A stretch of 64,000 nucleotides of DNA from contig NC_073626.1 in NCBI RefSeq assembly GCF_029407905.1, forward strand, positions 84,843,482-84,907,481. Direction: 5' to 3'. The first letter of the stretch is position 1, and the number at the start of each line of letters is the position of its first letter. A model generated the notes under the pieces. That model was not told where the DNA came from. It saw nothing but the letters and a program-made list of their open reading frames with translations, and did no database searches. Below are positions 44,127 through 55,070 of this stretch, in pieces. The translations under genes were made by a program, and so were the position numbers. The stretch is from Bubalus kerabau (taxonomy: Eukaryota; Chordata; Mammalia; Artiodactyla; Bovidae).

Positions 44127-44820
44127 AAAGTAGGAAGCTATCTCCTGTATGCCACAAAGCCAAGTGCTATTTATTAATTACATGCATATCATAGTAATAA
44201 GCTGCAAAATATAATTTAAAATTACACTTCACTTTTATTTTCCCTCTATAAATTATTTATTCTGTGAATTTCTATAAGCAGTTGTTAATCCCAGTATTAA
44301 AATAATGTCTCAGGAAATCTCACTATAGTCAAAGACTATCCAGTGGGCACCATGTACAGTCTGACTGTCTCATACATGCACCAGAGTCAGTCTTAAGCAA
44401 GTTACTACAGGTCCTTGAGTGTCTTCACAGAAGACACAAAACCCTTCTAAGATTAGACATCATGACTGCTTGCTTTCTGATGGTTTCATCAAACAGAAAA
44501 ATGTGCTCCTCAGAGTCCTAATGAGTATTACCTTGAGGTAAGATAATCATGATTGGATATCACCACTGGATCACAATTTCTGTTGTGAGAAAAGTAATAA
44601 AGGTTGAAACTTCCCCTTTAAAAGAGTCTCCCATTCTTACTGTTAGAACCTAAGCTGTAGGAAGTGGACTTTCTCTGATAAAAAGCTGGACTGGCCCAGG
44701 TTACTCATCCAATTCTATATTTGCAAAGATACTGACTCTTCATGTCTTTCCTCAATTGCCATAGTTCCTTTAACCCCTGGTTTCCATTCCTACAACTCTT
44801 TTGAAATTTGCTCATGAAGA
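44127..44820. other. single-copy sequence
   Basis: No recognised repeat or gene. Confidence 0.4.
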
Positions 44821-45097
44821 CTGTTGCTGCTATTGCTGCTAAGCGTTTCAGTCATGTCCGACTCTGTGCGACCCCATAGACAGCAGCCCACCAAGCTCTG
44901 CCGTCCCTGGGATTCTCCAGGCAAGAACACTGGAATGGGTTGCCATTTCCTTCTCCAATGCAGGAAAGTGAAAAGTGAAAGTGAAGTTGCTCAGTCAAGT
45001 CCGACTTTTAGCAACCCCATGGACTGCAGCCTACCAGGCTTCTCTGTACATGGGATTTTCCAGGTAAGAGTACTGGAGTTGGGTGCCATTGCCTTCT
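44821..45097 (-). mobile_element. BOV-A2 SINE, reverse, full length
   Basis: Reverse AGC tail with interruptions ('ctgttgctgctattgctgctaagc'), two units, the linker 'gcaggaaagtgaaaagtgaaagtg', and the end 'gccattgccttctg'. Confidence 0.95.
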
Positions 45098-46574
45098 GTT
45101 ACTAATAACCAAATTCTTGAGTCCAGTACCCTTTTCTCCATCTTCATCTCAGTCCATTTTAATCAATATCTGACCCCACTAATGTCTTCCTTTTCTTTGA
45201 AACTAATTTTTTTTTTGGCAGTTTTATTCTGGCTGATCTGCATTTCTTTAGGATATTTCCCTTTCAGTTCCTACCTTTTCCACTAAGAGATTTTCTTTGG
45301 TTCTCACTTCTCCTCTCATTTACAACCCTAGTTCATACAGCCCCATTTTGTATCTCTCCCCTCTCATTTTCCCAGGCTTAAACACTTGCAGAAATTTTCT
45401 CTTACCACTCCTCTAAAATATGAGTTTACCTGATGGAGATTTAATAGAGCAAATGCACTCTCCATAAAGATATCTTTGGATCTCTAAAAATTCAACACTG
45501 TTCCCAACTACATTTTCTCCATTTGTATTATTAATGGAAGTTAAAGACACAATTCTCCAAAATGACAGTTTTCACTCCCAGAATTGCTTAAGAAAATGAG
45601 CACATATCGTGCCCTGAGCTCTAAGAGATGTTAATAACAGTGCACATCTGTACTCCTTTAGGATACTGACAGCCGTTTTCATCTGCGTTCAGGGTAAAAG
45701 TCTAAGACATTTTAGTAGGACTATCCTTTTTTCATTGGCCAGGACAGTTGCAGACTCTGCTTACATCTTCCCTGAATTCACCCACATAATACTGAACTAA
45801 CACTATGATAAAGCAGGAATATACAAGAGCTTACCCCTAATAATTAAGATCCGAGCAAAGCCTTGGTGGTATAACTTGAAGGGAAACCTAGTCATTTAAT
45901 ACGATTAGAGAGAAAAAAATGCAAATCATAGTCAACCACAGATCTAGCCTTAGTTTCGGTTCTAAGTCATCAACAGTCCTGAAACCCAGAAGCAAAAATT
46001 ACATGACTGACCCTACCAGAGAACTTCAGTGTACCCTAGTCTCGATGCAGTCTTGAATTCAGCCAAAGTTAGCAGCAATGGGCCCCGTCTTAAAACAGCC
46101 TTTAACAGTCACCATAATTTCCCTTCAAGTTATTGCATTGGCTCACTGTGTACTTCATTTAGGAAGTCTTTGCTTGGGCCATGAATATCTTTCATCACTC
46201 CCAGTAGTTGCTTCTATTTTTCCTTTTCAGACCTGCTAGTGTTCACTTGGGACTTGAATAAGGACTGGCTCCAGGAATCCCAAAAGTCTGTGGGTGATCA
46301 TACCAAAGTTTTAATCTTCAAAGTCATGATGACCAAACATTTTATAGATAAACAATTGGTGTTCCTACACCATAAGATCTTCTTCGTAGGTGACACTTTG
46401 ACCAAAATGGGTTATTATTTAATCCCATGAGCTACAATTTATGCTTTCAGACTAGGACTTCTGGTTCTGGCTCATTTACAAACATTCACGATTTATACTC
46501 TTATGATGATCCATTTATCATCAACATGTTTCTATCAGAAAAAAAATGCTCTAAATCCACATTTTAAAATGTCT
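45098..46574. other. mostly unassigned; pyrimidine-rich L2-like start
   Basis: 45105-45420 is pyrimidine-rich and could be decayed L2 sense strand. The remainder shows no repeat or coding feature I recognise. A 63-codon frame at 46239-46430 has no motif. Confidence 0.35.
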
Positions 46575-47053
46575 CTATCATTGCAGCATTATTCACGACA
46601 GATAAAAGGTAGAAACAATTCAAATGTCCATCTACGTATGAATGAATAAAAAAATGTGATCTATACATACAGTAGAATATTATTCAGCCTTAAAAAGTGT
46701 GAGAATTATGACATGCTGCAACATGGATGAAACTTTAGGACACTGTGCCCAGAGAAATAAGCCAGTCACAAAAAAAGATAGCTACTATTTGATTCTACTT
46801 ATATGACTAACCTGGAGTAGTCAAACTCAGAGACAGAAAGAGTAGTGGCTGCCAGGGGTTGGCGGAGAGCAAACTGAGTGATATTGTTTAAAGGGTAAGA
46901 GTTTCTATTTTGTACAATGAAAACTTCTCTGGAGATGGGTGGTGGTGATGTTTTCAATACAATATGCAAGTGCTTAATACCACTGAACTACAAACTTTGA
47001 AATGGTAAAGATGGTAAAATTTATGTTACGTGTATTTCACCACAATGAAAACA
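46575..47053 (+). mobile_element. old mammalian L1 3' end
   Basis: 'ttgcagcattattcacgacagat', 'gtccatctacgtatgaatgaat', 'tacagtagaatattattcagcc', 'gatgaaactttaggacactgtgcccagagaaataagccagtcac' and 'gtggctgccaggggttgg' are ordered landmarks of the ORF2 end and 3' UTR of ancient L1 (L1M type). Confidence 0.85.
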
Positions 47054-47654
47054 TTGGAGGGAAAATGACTCTGGTAATGTATCACTATCCTAGGACAAGT
47101 ATGTATTTTTCCTTCCCACTGCAATGTTTTTTCATGTTTTATATATGTTTTTTCTCATTTCTCATATATGCTTTTTCATATTTTATGAGAAAACATTGCA
47201 TCCTCTCAAACACCCCTATTCACACTGAGTGCACCCAGGTTCTGATTTCAAATATAATAATTCCAGTCATGGATTATAGGTAATTCCAAATGGTACAGAT
47301 TGAAGAATGACTTACCAAGCCTTCAGATACAAAGACAAGCAACAGAGTTTTAAATAACCCAAGCTGGTGATAATTTGCCCACCTGGTGTTTGTATTTACT
47401 CACCTCGCTGAGTAGCCATCTGTCTTTTGTCTAGTGAACTTCAGTCTCATTAACCCCCTTAGCAGCAGATACGATCACAGCCAGCTTTGAGTAAAAGGTG
47501 TTCCCAGTTTTACAAAGCACTACAGAGTAGTCTGAGTCCAGACCCATGCTTTTAAGACACTCTATTATACAAATGCCTCGATGAAACATAAAAACACTTT
47601 AAAAATTATAATTTATATTATCAGCAATATATTCCTATTCATTATAATTATTAT
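47054..47654. other. single-copy sequence
   Basis: T-rich near 47125-47180 with repeated 'tttttcat' words. No gene recognised. Confidence 0.4.
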
Positions 47655-47667
47655 ATTACAAAGACTG

Positions 47668-47929
47668 CTGCTGCTGCTGCTAAGTCACTTCATTTGTGTC
47701 CAACTCTGTGCGACCCCATAGACGGCAGCCCACCAGGCTCTTCCGTCCCTGGGATTCTCCAGGCAAGAACACTGGAGTGGGTTGCCATTTCCTTCTCCAA
47801 TGCATGAAAGTGAAGTCGCTCAGTCATGTCCGACTCTTTGCGACCCCATGGACTGCAGCCCACCAGGCTCCTCTGTCCATGGGATTTTCCAGGCAAGAGT
47901 ACCGGAGTGGGTTGCCATTGCCTTCTCCG
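47668..47929 (-). mobile_element. BOV-A2 SINE, reverse, young
   Basis: Reverse AGC tail (four to five repeats), two BovA units with a shortened linker, and the end 'gccattgccttctccg'. A 13-bp perfect TSD, ATTACAAAGACTG, lies at 47655-47667 and 47930-47942. Confidence 0.97.
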
Positions 47930-50382
47930 ATTACAAAGACTGGAGTCACTAAATCTATCTAAAGAGCAAAATCTGGGATCATTAACAGTATAGTCTCATA
48001 AGGGCAAAAATGTGTGAGTCAAATTTAGAAAGCCAATAGAAATGAAAAAAACAGCAAATTAATTCCTTTACAGTAGGAGGACCCCTCATGGATCACAGCC
48101 CTGTCATGGCAAAGGGGCTTGTGTAACTCAATGAAGCTATGAGTCATGCCATGCAGGGCCACTCAAGATGGACAGGTCATAGTGAAGAGTTCTGACAAAA
48201 AGTACTCCACTGGAGGAGAGAATGGCAAACCACTTCAGTATTCTAGCTGCAAGAATCCCATGAAGATTATGAAAAGGCAAAAAGATATGATACCAGAAGA
48301 TGAGCACCCAGGTCAGAAGGTGTCTAATACGCTACTGGAGAAAAGCAGGGGGCAATTACTAATAGATCCAGGAGAATGAAGTAGCTGGGCCAAAGTGCAA
48401 ATGATGCTCAGTTGTGGATATGTCTGGTGGTGAAAGTAAAGTTCAATGCTATAAAGAACAATATTGCATAGGAACCTGGAATGTTAAGTCTATGAATCAA
48501 GGTAAATTGGACATAGTCAAGCAGGAGATGGCAAGAGTGAACATCAATATCTTAGGAATCAGTGAACTAAAATGGGACAGGAATGGGCAAGTTTAATTCA
48601 GATGACCGTTAAGACTACTACTGTGAGCAAGAATCCCTTAGAAGAAATGGAGTAGCTCTTATAGTCAACAAAATACTCTGAAATGCAGTACTTGGGTGCA
48701 ATCTCAAAAACAACAAAATGACCTCTGGTCGTTTCTAAGGCACATCATTCAATATTACAGTAATCCAAGTTTATACGCCAGCCAGTAACGGTGAAGAAGC
48801 TGAAGTTGAACAGTTCTATGAAGACTTACAAGACCTTCTAGAACTAACACCAAAAAAAAAAAAAAAAGTCCTTTTCATCATAGGGGACTGGAACGCAAAA
48901 GTAGGAAGTCAACAGACACATGGAGTAAGAGGCAAGTTTGGCCCTGGAGTTCAAAATGAAGCAGGGAAAAGACTAACAGTTTTGTCAAGAGAGCACACTG
49001 ATCATAGCAAACACCCCCTTCCAACAACATAAGAGATGACTCTACACATGAACATCACCAGATGGTCAATACTAAATCAGATTGATTATGTTCTTTTCAG
49101 TTGAAGATGGAAAAGCTCTATACTGTCAGCAAAAACAAGACCTGGAGCTGACTGTGACTCAGATCATGAACTCCTTATCACAAAATTGCAGAAAGTAGGG
49201 AAAACCACTAGGCAATTAAGGTATGACCTAAATCAAATCCCTTAGGATTAACAGTGGAGGTGATAAATGGATTCAAGGGAGCATATCTGGTACACAGAGT
49301 GCCTGAAAAACTATGGATAGAGGTTCATAACATTGTAGAGGAGGCAGTGACCAAAACCATTCCAAAGAGAAAGAAATGCAAGAAAGCAAAGTGGTTGTTT
49401 AAGGAAGCTTTAAAAATAGCTGAGAGATATGAAAGGCAAGAGAGAAAGGAAAAGATATACTCAGCTGAATGCAGAGTTCCAGGGACTAGCAAGAAGAGAT
49501 TAAAAGGCCTTCTTAAGTGAACCATGCAAAGAAAAAAAGGAAAGCAATAGAATGGGAAAGACTAGAGATGTCTTCAAGAAACTGGAGATATCAAGGGAAC
49601 ATTTAATGCAAGGATGGATATGATAAAGGACAGAAATGATAAGGACCTGACAGAAGCAGAAGAGACTAAGAAGAGGTACAAGAATATACAGCAGAACCAC
49701 ACACTAAAAAAAGTCTTAGACCCAGATAACCATGATGGCATGGTCACCCACCCAGAGCCAGACATCCTGGAGTGAGAAGTGGGCCTTAGAAAGTATACTA
49801 TGAAAAAAGCTAGTGATGGAATTCCAGCTGAGCTATTTCATATCCTAAAAGATGATGCTGTTAAAGTGCTGCACTCAATAATATGTCAACAAATTTAGAA
49901 AAATCAGCAGTGGCCACAGGACTGGAATAGGTCAGTTTTCATTCCAATCCCAAATAAGGGCAATACCAAAGAATGTTCAAAATATCACACAATTGGGCTC
50001 ATTTCACATGCTAGCAAGGTTATGCTCAAAATCCTTCAAGACAAGCTTCAGCAATAAGTGAACCAAGAATTTCCAAATGTACAAGCTGGGTTTAGAAAAG
50101 GCAGAGAAACCAGAAATCAAATTGCCAACATCTATTGGATCATAGAAAAAACAAGGGAATTCCAGAAAAAACATCTACAATTGCTTCAGTGACTATACTA
50201 AAGCCTTTGACTGTGTGGACCACAACAAATTGTGGAAAATTCTTAATGAGATGGGAGTACCAGACCATCTTACCTGTCTTCTGAGAAACCTGTATGCAGA
50301 TCAACAAGCAACAGTTAGAACCAGACATGGAATAACTAACTGGTTCAAAATTGGGAAAGGTGTATGACAAGGCTTTATATGG

Positions 50383-50833
50383 TTCAGTTCAGTTCAGTTC
50401 AGTTCAGTCACTCAGTCTCGTCCGACTCTTTGAGACCCCATGAATTGCAGCACGCCAGGCCTCCCTGTCCATTACCAACTCCCAGAGTTCACTCAGACTC
50501 ACGTCCATCGAGTCAGTGATGCCATCCAGCCATCTCATCCTCTGTCGTCCCCTTCTCCTCCTGCCCCCATTTCCTCCCAACATCAGAGACTTTTCCAATG
50601 AGTCAACTCTTCGCATGAGGTGGCCAAAGTACTGGAGTTTCAGCTTTAGCATCATTCCTTCCAAAGAACACCCAGGGCTGATTTCCTTTAGAATGGACTG
50701 GTTGGATCTCCTTGCAGTCCAAGGGACTCTCAAGAGTCTTCTCCAACACCACAGTTCAAAAGCATTAATTCTTTGGCGCTCAGCTTTCTTCACAGTCCAA
50801 CTCACATATCCATACATGACCACAGGAAAAACC
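50383..50833 (-). mobile_element. Bov-B 3' end nested in inverse orientation
   Basis: A 450-bp Bov-B 3' fragment on the minus strand, inserted into the RT region of the host Bov-B. It starts with the reverse-complemented pentamer tail (TTCAG)5 at about 50384-50408. Its high similarity to the copy at 52184 and the intact frame show it is much younger than its host. No clear TSD; a few host bases seem lost at the junction. Confidence 0.93.
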
Positions 50834-50835
50834 AC
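50404..50835 (-). pseudogene. Bov-B C-terminal fragment, open frame
   Basis: A 143-codon uninterrupted frame corresponding to the C-terminal end of the Bov-B protein, beyond the reverse-transcriptase core. It has 'WTVKKAERQRINAFELWCWR', an Arg-rich 'GGRRRRGRQRMRW' and 'WRAAIHGVSKSRTRL' motifs. It lacks the endonuclease and the catalytic RT box and has no promoter. The open frame reflects youth, not function. Confidence 0.85.
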
Positions 50836-51899
50836 CCTGCTTATTTAACTTATATGCAGAGTACATCTTGAAAAATGGGGGGCTGGATAAATCACAAGCT
50901 GGACAAGCTGGGATCAAGATTTCCAGGAGAAATATCAACAACCTCAGATATACAGATGATACCGCTCTAAATGACAGAAAGTGAAGAGGAACTAAAGAGC
51001 CTCTTGATGAGGGTGAAAAAGGAGAGTGAAAAAGCTGGCTTAAAAATCAACACTCAAAGAATGAAGATCATGGCATGTGGTCCCATCACTTCATGGAAAA
51101 TAGAAGGGGAAAAAGTGGAAACAGTGACAGACTTTATTTTGGGGGGCTCCAAAATCACTGCAGATGGTGACTGCAGCTATGAAATTAAAAGATGCTTGCC
51201 CTTCAGAAAGAGAGGTATGACAACCTAGACAATATATTAAAAGGCAGAGACATCATTTTGCCGACAAATGTCCCTATAGTCAAAGCTATGGTTTTCCGAT
51301 AGTCATATATGGATGTGAGAGTTGGACCATAAAGAAGGCTGAGCACCAAAGAATTGATACTTTTGAACCGTAGTGCTGGAGAAGATTTTTGAGAGTCCCT
51401 TGGACAGAAAGGAGATAAAATCTGTCAATCCTAAAGGAAATCAACTCTGAATATTCATTGGAAGGACTGATGCTGAAGCTGAAGCTCCAATACTTTGGCA
51501 CCTGATGTGAACAGCTGACTAGTTGGAAAAGACGCTGGTTTGGGGAAAGACTGAAGGCCAAGGAGAAGAGGGCGACAGAGGATGAGATGGTTAGATAGCA
51601 TCACCGATTCAATGGACATGAACTTGAGCAAACTCCAGGAGATAGTGAAGGACAGGGTAATCTGGCATGCTGCAGTCCATGGAGTCATGAAGAATCAGAT
51701 GTGACTGAACAACAATGAAAGTTATAATGTACGATAAAAATATACTAATCATTAACAATACAGATAGCATAGAAATACATAAAATATAAACTGTTAAGAA
51801 GGAAAGAAGCCATTTACTTAAAATTTAACATAGCCTTTAACAAGTGGATCAAGGAGATGAAACAATTTTCAAGAAGAATTATAAAATACAGTAATAGGC

Positions 51900-52172
51900 A
51901 TGCTACTGCTAAGTCGCTTCAGTCATATCCGACTCTGTGCAACCCCATAGATGGCAGCCCACGAGGTTCCCCCGTCCCTGGGATTCTCCAGGCAAGAATA
52001 CTGGAGTGGGTTGCCATTTCCTTCTCCAATGCATGAAAGTGAAAAGTGAAAGTGAAGTCACTCAGTCGTGTCCGACTCTTAGTGACCCCATGGACTGCAG
52101 CCTACCAGGCTCCTCTGTCCATGGGATTTTCCAGGCAAGAGTACTGGAGTGGGGTGCCACTGCCTTTTCCAA
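51900..52172 (-). mobile_element. BOV-A2 SINE, reverse, full length
   Basis: Starts 'tgctactgctaagtcgcttcag' and ends 'gccactgccttttcc', with two units and a linker. TSD TAATAGGCAT lies at 51892-51901 and 52173-52182. The right copy overlaps the TSD of the neighbouring Bov-B. Confidence 0.95.
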
Positions 52173-52183
52173 TAATAGGCATA

Positions 52184-52637
52184 GGCTATGGTTTTTCCAG
52201 TAGTCATGTATGGATGTGAGAGTTGGACTGTGAAGAAAGCTGAGCGCCGAAGAATTGATGCTTTTGAACTGTGGTGTTGGAGAAGACTCTTGAGAGTCCC
52301 TTGGACTGCAAGGAGATCCAACCAGTCCATTCTGAAGGAGATCAGCCCTGGGTGTTCTTTGGAAGGAATGATGCTAAAGCTGAAACTCCAGTACTTTGGC
52401 CACCTCATGAGAAGGGTTGTCTCATTGGAAAAGACTCTGATGCTGAGAGGGATTGGGGGCAGGAGGAGAAGGGGACCACAGAGGATGAGATGGCTGGATG
52501 GCATCACTGACTCGATGGACGTGAGTTTGAGTGAACTCCTGGAGTTGGTGATGGACAGGGAGGCCTGGCGTGCTGCAATTCATGGGGTCACAAGAGTCAG
52601 ACACGACTGAGTGACTGAACTGAACTGAACTGAACTG
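52184..52637 (+). mobile_element. Bov-B 3' end (about 450 bp), young
   Basis: Begins 'ggctatggtttttccagtagtc' and ends in a (CTGAA)n tail at about 52614-52639. TSD AATAGGCATA lies at 52174-52183 and 52638-52647. A 140-codon frame (52188-52610) for the Bov-B C-terminus stays open. It is close in sequence and 5' truncation point to the nested copy at 50383-50833. Repeat libraries may call such copies ART2A-like. Confidence 0.92.
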
Positions 52638-52647
52638 AATAGGCATA

Positions 52648-52858
52648 ATTAAGCTGGACTTTATACAGAGAATGCACACTTTTCCACAACATTCACAGAA
52701 TATTAAAATTGACTTTATTGGTTTTAATAAAGCAGCATTTTTACTCATCCACGCCATAGAATATATTCTTTTCACATCCATCGTGAAACCAGGATGTTAA
52801 GAATATTCTTCAATCCTTAAAAGATCTTAGTCCTGAAGACAGGAATATTTTGTTGCTA
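52648..52858. other. unassigned sequence
   Basis: No recognised feature. Confidence 0.4.
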
Positions 52859-53056
52859 TCCATGGGGTCGCACAGAGTCGGACATAACTGAAGTGACTTA
52901 GCATGCATGCATGCATTGGAGAAGGAAATGGCAACCCACCCCAGTGTTCTTGCCTGGAGAATCCCAGGGACAGAGGAGCCTGGTGGTCTGCTGTCTATGG
53001 GGTCACACAGAGTTGGACATGACTGAAGCGACTTAGCAGCAGCAGCAGCAGCAGCA
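52859..53056 (+). mobile_element. BOV-A2 SINE, 5'-truncated
   Basis: The end of unit 1 ('ccatggggtcgcacagagtcgg'), a shortened linker with 'gcatgcatgcatgcattggag', unit 2, and an AGC tail of about six repeats (53034-53056). Confidence 0.93.
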
Positions 53057-53119
53057 AAGACTCTTACAGACCACATGTAAACAAAACTCACAAAAATCTC
53101 TTTACACACTTTATCTGGC

Positions 53120-53575
53120 TATACTAGACTGAATAAAGTTCTCAAAATATGTTCCAATCATGACTCCTGAAGTTGTGAATGTTACTTTATGTGGCAAAAG
53201 TTTCTATGCAGATGTGAGAAAAGATCTTGCAATATAAAGATTATCTTGGATTATCCAGGTGGACCTTAAATGCAATCACAAATGTTTTTATAAGAGGGAA
53301 TTAGAAGGAAATTTTACTCCAGAAGAGAAGAAAGCAATAGGACCCTAGGAGCAGACATTGAGCAGTGAGGTCAGAAGCCAAGGAATGCCAGCAGCCACTA
53401 GAGCTAGACAAGACGAACAAATTCTCCTCTTTGACTTCCAGAGGGAACGTGGCCCTGCTGATACGTTGGCTTCAGTCCAGTGATACTGATGTCAGACTTC
53501 TGGCCTCCAGAATTGTGAAGGAATAAAACTATGCTGTTTTAAGCTATCAAGTGTGTGCTCTAAGTCACCTGCAAT
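53120..53575 (+). mobile_element. MLT1-type (ERVL-MaLR) solo LTR
   Basis: Ordered landmarks: 'tgactcctgaagttgtgaatgttac', 'gattatcttggattatccagg', 'acttccagagggaacgtggccctgctg', 'gacttctggcctccagaattgtgaaggaataaaac' (with the polyadenylation signal) and 'tgttttaagctatcaagtgtgtg'. Nearly complete. No internal retroviral sequence beside it. Confidence 0.8.
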
Positions 53576-54823
53576 GGGAAATGAACACACTGACCCTCTG
53601 ACAGGTATCCACCTGATTCCTCTCTTTCAGATTCTCAATGTATCAGCATTGATACTATCACTTTCCTTGTCACCCAATCACCATGACTGTCTCTCCTTCT
53701 TTATAACCAATGTTTGGTGGGGGGAGAGAAATAGAGTGAATTTATATCCTATCTCTTTCTTTTTGGGTGAATAAACCAAATTTTTAAAAATCTCCACAAG
53801 AGATAACTACATTATCATTTAAAAATGAAATCACCTCAGTTTGTATTCTTGTCCTTTCCTGGTGAGACTGCCAAAAATAAAGAAAGTATCTTAGCAACCT
53901 AAAGACAGTGGCGATAAAAGAAATGCAGGAAAAGCACAGTGCTTTAGCCAAATCTGTAAAACAATTTCTTACATCTCTTTCTTTTTACCAAAACTTTAGG
54001 TTGGTAATACATTTATCACTATAATTTTATTTTTCATTGATATTCTTGATGGAAAAGTGATACGATCTGTAGATGTAGAGGGTATAATAAAGTCATTTTT
54101 ATGTCCTAAGACTCAAGAACCACACAATCTAATGTAGTACTTCTTTAAAGATTTCCCCCAACTTGATTTACATGGGCATTAACGTTCAAAAAACTCAAGC
54201 TGGTGACTTCAATAAAAAAGTAGATCCTGTATTTCCTTCAATAATTAACCAAAAGGGACATAAAACAAACATTTCTTTTGATGCCAGTATTCACTGTAAG
54301 ATCTAGTTTGGGTGAGCTCAGTGAATGTATCTATGTTTATATTTTTCTTCCTCAATTGTTAAGAGCGCTTTCACTGCTATAAAGTAAATAGAAAGTAAAC
54401 ACTGTGGATTAGTCACAGTTTAACCAGAAAAACAGAAACCATTTCCAGTGTTCACAGTAGAAGGAATGGGAAATACGCAGGTTCATGGGGAATGGTGAGG
54501 CTAAGAGTTAAACAGCCACTGTAATTAACCCTGGCGATGGGCAACAGCAGGAAGGTTTATCATTCTTAAACTGTAGGAACAACGGAAAAATGAGCAATAC
54601 CTGGAACCAAGAGGCCAGGATGACCCTGCGGAAACTGGGGTGGGTCTGGACACAGTAGGGGCTGGGGCCACAAAGGGGATAAAAACAACTAGAGGAGCCA
54701 TGCAAAGCTGAGAGGAGCAAGGAGTGGTCTTGATTTCTTTCGCCTCCAAATCCACTTGTTACCCTGCCCTCCAGTCTTTCCCCATGGACTTAAGCCTGCC
54801 TCCCCTTGACTTAATCCTCCCAG
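53576..54823. other. mostly single-copy sequence
   Basis: 53600-53720 may be decayed L2 sense strand. 54500-54820 is less AT-rich than the surroundings. No coding feature recognised. Confidence 0.4.
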
Positions 54824-54938
54824 AAGTCAGCTAACACTGGAGCCTGGAAAAGTCACCTGCAGGGGATCACTTGCACCCCCGGAGCAGAAGGGAGAGGAGC
54901 GAACAGCGCCGACGGCAATCAGGCCCAGCACAACTCTG
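54824..54938 (+). other. candidate non-coding exon (very weak)
   Basis: A GC- and CpG-richer 115 bp between an acceptor-like 'taatcctcccag' (to 54823) and a donor-like 'ctctg|gtaaaat' (54938/54939). There is no conserved protein motif. It is listed because this is one of the few local GC peaks outside repeats. Confidence 0.12.
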
Positions 54939-54969
54939 GTAAAATGATTTTGTAACGTTAGATAGTGTA

Positions 54970-55070
54970 AAATATCATTTAATTCAACTCCTTCATTTTA
55001 CAGAGAGGAAATGGGATCCAGGGAGATTAAATCATTTACCCAAATGCAAGCTTTTAAATCCCAGCACACA
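54970..55070 (-). mobile_element. MIR SINE, reverse
   Basis: 'tcattttacagagaggaaatgggatccagggagattaaatcatttacccaaatgcaag' is the antisense MIR core. Confidence 0.65.

Larger units (their letters stand above)
48414..51228 (+). pseudogene. Bov-B endonuclease/reverse transcriptase remnant
   Basis: The frame starting at 48414 carries the endonuclease start ('IGTWNVKSMNQGKLDIVKQ' and 'ILGISELKW', the latter with the catalytic Glu) and stops at 48596. Further on, 'FIIGDWNAKVG' (about 48876-48908) and 'GADCDSDHELL' (about 49145-49180) complete the APE-like motifs, in other frames. The frame 49254-49520 covers the linker. The RT region contains 'DHNKLWKILNEMGVPDHLTCLL' (about 50219-50290). The nested insertion then cuts it just after the VRQGC position, which is itself changed to a stop ('gtatgacaaggc'). 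Beyond the insertion the catalytic box near 50945-50965 reads R-Y-T-D-D-T. Many frameshifts; inactive. Confidence 0.88.
48070..51715 (+). mobile_element. near full-length Bov-B LINE, interrupted by an inverted Bov-B
   Basis: Begins near 'ggaggacccctcatggatcac' and runs through a 5' region, endonuclease, reverse transcriptase and 3' tail ('gtgactgaacaacaatg'). Taking out the nested copy at 50383-50833 leaves about 3.2 kb, close to the usual Bov-B length. It is the only copy here that reaches the endonuclease N-terminus. An A15 run at 48852-48866 is embedded in the endonuclease region. Confidence 0.93.

Noticed and set aside
50404..50835. 143-codon open frame taken as a gene
   Set aside because: It is the C-terminal piece of the Bov-B protein in a young truncated copy, with no promoter or catalytic domain.
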